A DNA stretch of 64,000 nucleotides from Palsa-504 sp963789225 (GTDB taxonomy: Bacteria > Actinomycetota > Actinomycetes > Streptosporangiales > Streptosporangiaceae), in NCBI GenBank assembly GCA_963789225.1, contig CAWBKD010000025.1, positions 248,001 through 312,000 of the forward strand, read 5' to 3'. Positions within the stretch are counted from its first letter, which is position 1. Every line of letters begins with the position of its first letter. Under the pieces are notes generated by a model. It ran no database searches, was not told the DNA's origin, and was given only the letters and a program-made list of their open reading frames with translations. Position numbers and translations under genes: made by a program. Below are positions 26,369 to 33,484 of the stretch, piece after piece.

Positions 26369-28254
26369 CCAGCGCGCAACTGTTCTACATGTTCAACCTG
26401 CTGATCTACGCGGGCGTCGACATCATCGCGTGCCTCGGCCTGAGCCAGCAGTTCGGCGTGGCCGGGGTCACCAACTTCGGCTACATCATCTTCCAGGCGG
26501 CCGGCGCGTACGCGGCGGCGGTCTTGTCGCTGCCCAACCAGTCCGCCAACGGCGCGTTCCAGTCCTATATCGCCGGGTGGAACCTGCCGTTCCCCGTCCC
26601 CCTCATCGGGGCCACGATCGTCGGCGGCCTGGTCGCGCTGCCGTTCACGTTCCTGGTCGGCCGTCGGCTGCGCGGCGACTTCGCGGCCGTCGGCCTGCTC
26701 GTCACCGCGGTCATGCTGAACCTGCTGGTCACGAACTACCGGCCGGCCCTGAACGGCGCCGCAGGCCTGTCGCTGGTGCCCTCGCCGCTGCAGGGCGAGT
26801 ACAACCCGCAGTCGACGGGTTACCAGTGGGTCTACTCGGCGGGCGCGCTGCTCCTCGCGGTCGGGGCGTACCTGCTGGTGCGGCGGGTGACCGAGTCGCC
26901 TTACGGGCGGTCGCTGCGGGCCATGCGCGACAACGACCTGGTGGCCGACTCGCTGGGCAAGAACCTGCTCGCCCAGCGCACCGCCATGCTGGTCCTGGGC
27001 GGTGCGCTGGCCGGCCTGAGCGGCGGGATCCTGGTGGGATACATCAACCTGTGGTCACCGGCCGCCTGGGGCTACGCGGAGACGATCGTGCTGTTCGCGG
27101 CCGTGATCATCGGCGGTTCCGGCAGCCATCCCGGCGCCGTGCTCGGCGCCATCCTCGTCCCCGTCGGCTTCGAGGAAGCCACCAGGTACATCCCCCCGTT
27201 CGGCCCGCCCGGCCTCGTCGAGGATCTGCAGTGGGTGGCGATCGGCCTGCTGATCCTGGTGTTCCTCTGGTTCCGCCCGCAGGGCGTGCTGCCCGAACGC
27301 CGCCGCAAGATCGGTGCGGCGCCGTCTACGGTCACCGCCGTCGATGGACAGAACGACGACGTGGTGACCGTCTCCGCATGGCCGTGGAGTCCCCGCGTAG
27401 CGGGGGAGGGCGACGGGTCCGCCGTCGGCACGGGCCCCGCCCGCCTCGCCGCCAGCGCCGCGTCGCCCGCGGTCACCCCACCCGGCAGCGCGGACGGCGC
27501 CGTGGTGCTCCGCGCGGTGGACCTGGTCAAGGACTTCGGCGGCGTGCACGCGGTCGCCGGGGTGTCCATGGACGTGCGGCGCGGCACCCTCACCGGCCTG
27601 ATCGGGCCTAACGGCGCGGGCAAGTCGACGCTGCTCGCCATGCTGGCCGGCACGATCGGGGTCACCTCCGGGCAGGTGATCTACGAGGGGACCGACGTGA
27701 CCGGCCTGCCGGCCTACCGCCGCGCGCGGCTCGGGCTGGTCCGTACGTTCCAGCTGGCGAGCGAGTTCAAGCGGCTGACGGTGATGGAGAACCTGCTCAG
27801 CGCGGCACGCGGCAACCGCGGTGACTCCCTGACCGGCGCGCTGCGCGGCCGACGGTACTGGCGGCAGGACGAGGCGGCCGCGATCGACCGCGCGCGGGCG
27901 CTGCTTGCCCGGTTCGGCCTGTCCAGCCACGCGGACACCTACGGCGGCGACCTGAGCGGTGGTCAGCGCAGGCTGACCGAGATCATGCGCGCGCTGATGA
28001 CCGAGCCGACGATGCTCCTGCTCGACGAGCCGATGGCCGGCGTGCACCCGCGGCTCGCGCGCCAGATCGGCGGGCACTTGCTCGAGCTGTGCGCCGAGGG
28101 TATGACCATTCTCATGGTGGAGCACGAACTGGCCATCATGGACGAGTTCTGCGACCCGGTGTTCATGATGGCCGAAGGCGTCGTGCTCGCCTCGGGGACC
28201 ATGGCCGACCTGCGCGCCCGCCCCGACGTGGTGGAGGCCTATCTTGTCGGCTGA
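26365..28254 (+). CDS. LivM-LivG fusion: ABC permease joined to ATP-binding protein
   Basis: 629 residues joining two normally separate subunits. Residues about 1-310 are a LivM-type permease with the coupling loop RVTESPYGRSLRAMRDNDLVADSLG. A linker of about 60 residues rich in Ser/Ala/Pro follows, then a LivG-type ATPase (about 378-629) with Walker A GPNGAGKST, signature LSGGQ, Walker B MLLLDEP and the switch His in MVEHEL. A short CCCCGC/GCGGGG hairpin lies in the linker DNA. ATG overlaps the livH stop. Confidence 0.92.
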   Translation: MTSAQLFYMFNLLIYAGVDIIACLGLSQQFGVAGVTNFGYIIFQAAGAYAAAVLSLPNQSANGAFQSYIAGWNLPFPVPLIGATIVGGLVALPFTFLVGRRLRGDFAAVGLLVTAVMLNLLVTNYRPALNGAAGLSLVPSPLQGEYNPQSTGYQWVYSAGALLLAVGAYLLVRRVTESPYGRSLRAMRDNDLVADSLGKNLLAQRTAMLVLGGALAGLSGGILVGYINLWSPAAWGYAETIVLFAAVIIGGSGSHPGAVLGAILVPVGFEEATRYIPPFGPPGLVEDLQWVAIGLLILVFLWFRPQGVLPERRRKIGAAPSTVTAVDGQNDDVVTVSAWPWSPRVAGEGDGSAVGTGPARLAASAASPAVTPPGSADGAVVLRAVDLVKDFGGVHAVAGVSMDVRRGTLTGLIGPNGAGKSTLLAMLAGTIGVTSGQVIYEGTDVTGLPAYRRARLGLVRTFQLASEFKRLTVMENLLSAARGNRGDSLTGALRGRRYWRQDEAAAIDRARALLARFGLSSHADTYGGDLSGGQRRLTEIMRALMTEPTMLLLDEPMAGVHPRLARQIGGHLLELCAEGMTILMVEHELAIMDEFCDPVFMMAEGVVLASGTMADLRARPDVVEAYLVG

Positions 28255-28996
28255 CGCGCCAGGGCCAGCGCTGCGCGCCGAGGACATCCGCGCGGGCTAC
28301 GGCGCCGGCGACATCGTCCACGGCGTGTCGGTCGAGGTGGCCCCCGGAACCGTGGCCTCGGTCGTCGGCCCGAACGGCTCGGGCAAATCCACCCTGCTCA
28401 AGGCGCTGTGCGGCGTGATCAAGCCCTCGTCGGGGCGGGTATTTGTCGGCGACCGTGATGTCACCGGCCTGCCGCCGGAGGAGGTCGCGCGGGCCGGGGT
28501 GGGGTACGTGCCGCAGGTCGACGACGTCTTCGCGCCGCTCACCGTCAGGGAAAACCTGGAGATGGGCGGCTATCTGCTGCCCGGCAAGCAGGTGAGCCAG
28601 CGGGTCGAGCGGGTGATCCGCGTCTTCCCCAGGCTCGGCCAGATGCTGACCCGGCGGGCGGGGCGGCTGAGCGGCGGCGAGCGCAAGATGCTGGCCATGG
28701 GGCGCGTGCTCATGCTCGAGCCTGCCGTGTTCCTGCTGGACGAGCCGACGGCGAACCTGGCCCCGAAGATCGCCACCGAACTGCTGACCGGGCACGTGCG
28801 CGCGCTGGCCGATTCCGGCGCCGGGGTGCTCATCGTCGAGCAGCGGGCCAGGGCCGTGCTCGCCATCTCCGACCACACGTACGTGCTCGGCGGTGGTCAG
28901 GTCCTGATGGCGGGCGCCCCGGCGCGCCTGGCGGAGAGCCCCGAATTCATCGAGTCGTTCCTCGGCGGCGTGCCGCAGGCCCCCCAGAGCCCCTAG
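28244..28996 (+). CDS. Branched-chain-type ABC transporter ATP-binding protein (LivF-like)
   Basis: Second ATPase of the importer, 250 residues: Walker A GPNGSGKST, Q-loop in GYVPQVDDVF, signature LSGGE, Walker B FLLDEPTANL, His replaced by Gln in IVEQRARAVL as is usual for LivF. It starts at TTG 28244, overlapping the end of the preceding fusion gene by 11 bases; no ATG or GTG lies closer to the domain start. Its TAG stop overlaps the TAG of the convergent next gene within CTAG. Confidence 0.9.
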   Translation: MSADAPGPALRAEDIRAGYGAGDIVHGVSVEVAPGTVASVVGPNGSGKSTLLKALCGVIKPSSGRVFVGDRDVTGLPPEEVARAGVGYVPQVDDVFAPLTVRENLEMGGYLLPGKQVSQRVERVIRVFPRLGQMLTRRAGRLSGGERKMLAMGRVLMLEPAVFLLDEPTANLAPKIATELLTGHVRALADSGAGVLIVEQRARAVLAISDHTYVLGGGQVLMAGAPARLAESPEFIESFLGGVPQAPQSP

Positions 28997-29478
28997 GTCC
29001 AGGGCGGCTCGAACGCCACGGCGTTCGACTCACCCATCTTGGCGCACGGCAGGTCGCGCAGCGCCGTCACGTAATCGGCCGGCGCCCCCGCCTTCTCCGC
29101 GCTGTCGGCCAGGATCCCGACGTTGCGCGCCGACGGCAGCCCGCCCTCGTAGAAGTTGAGCACGTACAGCCAGGCCAGCACGTCCCCGTCGAGGGTCTGC
29201 ACGCGCACCTTGGCCTTGCGGTAGTACCCGAGCGTGACGCCGTCCCAGTTGTCGAGTTCCTTCTCGTCGGTCTCGAACATGTCGTACAGCACGACGAACA
29301 CCCGGGTGCCCGGCTCCTCGACGACGGTGGCGAGCGCTCCGTCCCAGCCGATGTCCTCACCGCCGAAGGTCAGCCGCCAGCCCTCGAGCCAGCCGGTTCC
29401 GCGCTGCGGTGAATGCGGGCAGCGCACGAGCATCTGCTCGGGGTCCATGTTGCTGCCGTACGCCGCGTACAGTGCCAC
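28993..29478 (-). CDS. Gamma-glutamylcyclotransferase-fold protein
   Basis: 161-residue GGCT-like (AIG2-like fold) protein with the substrate-loop motif YAAYGSNMDPEQM at the N-terminus and a conserved acidic position in the GWDGALATVVEEPG/VLYDMFETDEKELDNWDG region. Family members release 5-oxoproline from gamma-glutamyl amines; the substrate here is unknown. GTG at 29478 begins exactly at the motif; the longer open frame is not supported. Divergent from the LpdA-type gene. Confidence 0.8.
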   Translation of the reverse strand: MALYAAYGSNMDPEQMLVRCPHSPQRGTGWLEGWRLTFGGEDIGWDGALATVVEEPGTRVFVVLYDMFETDEKELDNWDGVTLGYYRKAKVRVQTLDGDVLAWLYVLNFYEGGLPSARNVGILADSAEKAGAPADYVTALRDLPCAKMGESNAVAFEPPWT

Positions 29479-29559
29479 GGGGGCAAGCGTACGGCGTCCC
29501 GGCGCGGAACGCCGTGCCCGATACCCGACCGCGACGTTCCCGGGGGAGAATGGCCAATC

Positions 29560-30942
29560 GTGACCCTGTCTCGCCAGCGCATCGCGATCATCGGCGGCGG
29601 GCCGGGCGGTTACGAGGCCGCCCTCGTCGCGGCCCAGTTCGGCGCCGAGGTGACCGTCGTCGATTCCGACGGCCTCGGCGGAGCCTGCGTGCTCACCGAC
29701 TGCGTGCCCTCCAAGTCGCTCATCGAGACGTCCAACGCGATGACGCTGCTGAACCGCGCCGGCGGGCTCGGCATGGCCACCGGCGGCCTGGCCACCGTCA
29801 ACGCCGCCCGCCTGTACGAGCGGATCACCGACCTGGCCCGCGCCCAGTCCCGCGACATCACCGCCCGGGTCGTGGCCGAAGGCGTCACGGTGATCACCGG
29901 CCACGGCCGCCTGGCCGGCCCGGGCCTGGTCCGGGCGGGCGAGGCGGAGGTCAAGGCCGATGCGATCCTGATCGCCACCGGCGCGCTGCCCCGGGTGCTG
30001 CCCGGGGCCGAGCCCGACGGCGAGCGCATCCTGACCTGGCGCCAGCTGTACGACCTGACCGAGCTGCCGAGGAACCTGATCGTGGTCGGCTCCGGCGTCA
30101 CCGGGGCCGAGTTCGCCAGCGCCTACCAGGCCCTGGGCTCGCGGGTCACCCTGGTGTCATCCCGGGACCGGGTGCTCCCGCAGGAGGACGAGGACGCGGC
30201 CAACCTCATCGAGGAGGTCTTCCGCCGCCGCGGCATGACGGTGCTCGGCCGGTCGCGGGCCGCCTCCGTCCGCCGGGACCACGACGGCGTCGTCGTGACC
30301 CTGGACGACGGCCGGACCCTGACCGGGAGCCACTGCCTGCTCACCGTCGGCATGATCCCGAGGACCGAAGGCTGCGGGCTCGACGAGGCGGGGGTCAAGG
30401 TGGACGCCCGCGGGTTCATCGAGGTCGACCGCGTGTCGCGGACCTCTGTGCCGGGCGTGTACGCGGCGGGGGACTGCACCGGCGTGCAGATGCTGGCCTC
30501 GGTCGCGGCCATGCAGGGCCGGATCGCGATGTGGCACTCGCTCGGCGAGGCGGTCCACCCGATCCGGCTGGACCACGTCGCCGCCACGATCTTCACCGAC
30601 CCCGAGATCGCCACCGTCGGCGTGACCCAGCGCGCGGTCACCGCGGGCGAGATCTCGGCCCGGGTCCTGAAGCTGCCGCTGGCCACGAACCCGCGAGCCA
30701 AGATGGCCGGGGTGACCGACGGCTTCGTGAAGCTGCTGTCCAGCCCCGGCACCGGGGTGATCCTCGGCGGCGTGGTCGTCGCTCCCCGGGCCAGCGAACT
30801 GATCCTCGCCGTGTCCATCGCCGTCGAGCAGCGCCTCACCGTCGAGCAGCTCGCCCAGACGTTCGCCGTCTACCCCTCCCTGTCCGGCAGCATCACCGAG
30901 GCCGCCAGGAAGCTGATGGAGTTCACCCCGGACGTTCCCTAG
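29560..30942 (+). CDS. lpdA: NAD(P)H-quinone dehydrogenase/dihydrolipoyl dehydrogenase-like flavoprotein (LpdA type)
   Basis: 460-residue flavoprotein disulfide reductase family protein: FAD motif IAIIGGGPGGYEAAL, redox site GGACVLTDCVPSK, NAD motif VVGSGVTGAEFAS and PGVYAAGDCTGVQMLASVA. The C-terminal HPTxxE motif of true lipoamide dehydrogenases is changed: the sequence reads VYPSLSGSITEAA, lacking the catalytic His. This matches the mycobacterial LpdA group, which reduces quinones rather than lipoamide. GTG start, with GGGAGA upstream. Electron acceptor is inferred from family. Confidence 0.88.
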   Translation: MTLSRQRIAIIGGGPGGYEAALVAAQFGAEVTVVDSDGLGGACVLTDCVPSKSLIETSNAMTLLNRAGGLGMATGGLATVNAARLYERITDLARAQSRDITARVVAEGVTVITGHGRLAGPGLVRAGEAEVKADAILIATGALPRVLPGAEPDGERILTWRQLYDLTELPRNLIVVGSGVTGAEFASAYQALGSRVTLVSSRDRVLPQEDEDAANLIEEVFRRRGMTVLGRSRAASVRRDHDGVVVTLDDGRTLTGSHCLLTVGMIPRTEGCGLDEAGVKVDARGFIEVDRVSRTSVPGVYAAGDCTGVQMLASVAAMQGRIAMWHSLGEAVHPIRLDHVAATIFTDPEIATVGVTQRAVTAGEISARVLKLPLATNPRAKMAGVTDGFVKLLSSPGTGVILGGVVVAPRASELILAVSIAVEQRLTVEQLAQTFAVYPSLSGSITEAARKLMEFTPDVP

Positions 30943-30975
30943 GTCCTGGTCCAGGCTCCGCGGGGTCGGGCCCCC

Positions 30976-31317
30976 TTAGTGGGAGGGCCGGCCTAGGTCG
31001 GGGTCATCGGGTGGCGTGAGTCCGTACCTGCGGAGCCTGGACACGCGGATGTCGTCGGCGTACATCGCGACGATGCCGACGCTGCAGATCAGGAACAGTG
31101 CGGGCACCATGATGTGGATCCACAGCGCACCGGGGAGCGCGGCGAACGCGGCGGCGAACGGCAGCATGACGAGCATGCGCCGGAAGGTCAGCCGGCCCCG
31201 CCACCCGGCGTCGGTCAGCTCGTGGCGCACCCACTCCTTGTTCCGGTCCGGCAGCCGGCAGCCCAGCGCGAACAGGATCTTCGCACCTGCGCTCGGGTCC
31301 CCGGGAAGCCTGGTCAC
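30976..31317 (-). CDS. DUF5313-like small membrane protein
   Basis: 113-residue protein with a cytoplasmic N-terminus (CRLPDRNKEWVRHELTDAGWRGR), two hydrophobic segments (about 50-64 and 68-85) and a polar tail DDIRVSRLRRYG. The length and the G-R-L-P-x-R-x-x-E-W-V pattern resemble DUF5313 proteins of actinobacteria. Function unknown. GTG start six bases after the stop of the biotin carboxylase gene, so probably co-transcribed with it. Confidence 0.6.
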   Translation of the reverse strand: MTRLPGDPSAGAKILFALGCRLPDRNKEWVRHELTDAGWRGRLTFRRMLVMLPFAAAFAALPGALWIHIMVPALFLICSVGIVAMYADDIRVSRLRRYGLTPPDDPDLGRPSH

Positions 31318-31323
31318 CGCGGG

Positions 31324-33075
31324 TCAGTCCTTGAGCTCGCAGATGGGAGCGCCCGCCGCCACCGTCTGCCCCACGGTCACGGCCAGCCCGGTGACCGTGC
31401 CGTCCTTGTGCGCGGTCAGCGGCTGCTCCATTTTCATCGCCTCCAGAACCACGATCACGTCGCCCGCCGACACGCGCTCCCCGTCCGCGACGGCGATCTT
31501 GATGATCGTGCCCTGCATGGGGGTGACCACACTGTCGCCGCCTCCGCCCGAGGGCGCCCGATGACCGCGGGAGAGACTGCGGCGTCGTTCGGTAGAAGGC
31601 GCGGCGTCAGCGGGGCGGCGCGGCAGGCCGAGTAGGGCGGGAACCACGACCTCCAGCCGCTTGCCGCCCACCTCGACCGTGATCGACTCCCGGTCCGGCG
31701 TGACGGCCGTCTCGGCCGGTGCCTGGTCCGGCATCGGGGCGGCGAACTCGGTCTCGATCCAGCGGGTGTGGACGCGCAGCGGCTCGTCGGCGAACGCCGG
31801 GTCGGCCACTACGGCCCGGTGGAAGGGCAGCACCGTCGGCATCCCGCCGACCTCGAACTCGGCCAGCGCGCGGGCGGCGCGCTGTAGCGCCTGGGTGCGG
31901 CTGGCGCCGGTCACGATCAGCTTGGCGATCAGCGAGTCGAACACCTGCGGGACCGTCTGCCCGCTCGCGTACCCGGAGTCGACCCGGGCGCCGGGCCCGG
32001 ACGGGGGGTTCCAGGTGGTGATCGTGCCCGGGGCGGGGAGGAAGTTACGGGCCGGGTCCTCGGCGTTGATCCGGAACTCGATCGAGTGCCCGCGGGCCGG
32101 CGGGTCGTCGTAGCCGAGCGACTCGCCCTCGGCGATGCGGAACATCTCGCGCACCAGGTCGATGCCCGTGATCTCCTCGCTGACCGGGTGCTCGACCTGC
32201 AGCCGGGTGTTGACCTCGAGGAAGCTGATCGTGCCGTCCTGGCCGACGAGGAACTCGCAGGTGCCCGCGCCGACGTACCCCGCCCGCCGCAAGATCGCCT
32301 TCGACGCGGCGTACAGCTCCTCGACCTGCCGCGCAGAAAGGAACGGCGCCGGGGCCTCCTCGACCAGCTTCTGGTGCCTGCGCTGCAGCGAGCAGTCCCT
32401 GGTCGAGATGACTACGACGTGTCCGTGCGCGTCGGCCAGGCACTGCGTCTCCACGTGCCGCGGCCGGTCCAGGTACCGCTCGGCGAAGCACTCACCCCGG
32501 CCGAACGCCGCGGTGGCCTCACGGACCGCCGACTCGTAGAGCTCGGCGACGTCCTCCTCCCGCCAGGCCACCTTGAGGCCGCGGCCGCCGCCGCCGAAGG
32601 CGGCCTTGATCGCGACGGGGAACCCGTACTGGCGGCCGAACGCCCCGATCTCGTCGGCGTCCCGCACCGGCTCGGGCGTGCCCGGCGCGAGCGGCGCCCC
32701 GACCTCGCGGGCGATGTGCCGCGCCCGCACCTTGTCGCCCAGCGCCTCGATCGCGTCGGGCGGCGGGCCGATCCAGGTCAGGCCCGCCGCGGCGACCGCC
32801 CGGGCGAAGCCGGCGTTCTCCGCGAGGAACCCGTAGCCGGGGTGCACCGCGTCCGCGCCGGACTCCAGCCCGACCTTGATGAGCTTGTCGATGTCCAGGT
32901 ACGTTTCCTGGCCGGTCACCCCGGCCAGCGAGTACGCCTCGTCGGCCATCGTGACGTGCAGCGCGTCCAGGTCCGGCTCGGCGTACACGGCTACGCTGGC
33001 CAGGCCGGCGTCGCGGCATGCCCGCACGACACGCACCGCGATCTCGCCGCGGTTCGCGATGAGGACCTTGCGCAC
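31324..33075 (-). CDS. Acetyl-/propionyl-CoA carboxylase alpha chain (biotin carboxylase + biotin carboxyl carrier)
   Basis: 583-residue biotin-dependent acyl-CoA carboxylase alpha subunit. Biotin carboxylase domain from KVLIANRGEIAVRVVRACR, ATP-grasp glycine-rich loop AAFGGGGRGLKVA, catalytic EVNTRLQVEHPVSEE; carrier domain at the C-terminus with the biotinylated Lys548 in EAMKMEQP. GTG at 33075 has GGGAGG six bases upstream and starts at the conserved N-terminus. No beta carboxyltransferase gene is adjacent, so the acyl-CoA preference (acetyl or propionyl) cannot be read. A promoter overlapped by inverted half-sites lies just upstream. Confidence 0.93.
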   Translation of the reverse strand: MRKVLIANRGEIAVRVVRACRDAGLASVAVYAEPDLDALHVTMADEAYSLAGVTGQETYLDIDKLIKVGLESGADAVHPGYGFLAENAGFARAVAAAGLTWIGPPPDAIEALGDKVRARHIAREVGAPLAPGTPEPVRDADEIGAFGRQYGFPVAIKAAFGGGGRGLKVAWREEDVAELYESAVREATAAFGRGECFAERYLDRPRHVETQCLADAHGHVVVISTRDCSLQRRHQKLVEEAPAPFLSARQVEELYAASKAILRRAGYVGAGTCEFLVGQDGTISFLEVNTRLQVEHPVSEEITGIDLVREMFRIAEGESLGYDDPPARGHSIEFRINAEDPARNFLPAPGTITTWNPPSGPGARVDSGYASGQTVPQVFDSLIAKLIVTGASRTQALQRAARALAEFEVGGMPTVLPFHRAVVADPAFADEPLRVHTRWIETEFAAPMPDQAPAETAVTPDRESITVEVGGKRLEVVVPALLGLPRRPADAAPSTERRRSLSRGHRAPSGGGGDSVVTPMQGTIIKIAVADGERVSAGDVIVVLEAMKMEQPLTAHKDGTVTGLAVTVGQTVAAGAPICELKD

Positions 33076-33137
33076 GACGGCCTCCCTGGTTTCGGCTGCG
33101 CAGACGCCTAGCTGAGGTAGATCATGAGCCACGCGCA

Positions 33138-33173
33138 CCGATATGTCAGCCCCGCGCTGACGTCAATGTCAGC
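33138..33173 (-). promoter_or_regulatory. Promoter and overlapping operator of the carboxylase gene
   Basis: On the minus strand TTGACG (33166-33161) and TATCGG (33143-33138) are 17 bp apart. The same stretch carries three alternating half-sites: GTCAGC (33145-33150), GCTGAC (33156-33161) and GTCAGC (33168-33173), which fill the spacer and flank the -35 box. A dimeric repressor would block this promoter. The regulator is unknown. Confidence 0.5.
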
Positions 33174-33354
33174 AAGACAGCTCTATCAGTTACTCCCAGA
33201 ACCTGGAGCTGTTCCGGTGCCTTACCGCGCCCGCCTCTCAACCGAAGTGTGATCTGGTGTACGTAGAGTGAGCGAGATACCGGTGGGGAGGCCGCTGGCC
33301 GCGGCTGGGGATCCGGTGGTCGTCGGCGCTGGGTGATCCGCGACGTCGGCGACT

Positions 33355-33378
33355 GTTCGTTACGACGTAGTAACGAAC
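33355..33378. promoter_or_regulatory. 9-6-9 perfect inverted repeat upstream of the GGDEF-EAL gene
   Basis: Arms GTTCGTTAC (33355-33363) and GTAACGAAC (33370-33378) flank a six-base spacer. The AT-richer arms stand out in this DNA and have the size of a TetR- or MarR-type operator. It lies 106 bp before the GGDEF-EAL start in the 409-bp intergenic region 33076-33484, which holds no gene that I can see. No such regulator gene is adjacent. Confidence 0.5.
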
Positions 33379-33484
33379 GCGTGAATCAGCCATCTAACCC
33401 GGGCTAGCGCGCGTTGACCAGGAAAGAACCAGCGAGCAGAACGGAAGGAGCCCGGGTGCGCCGGATTAGCTCGGGAGACCAGGT

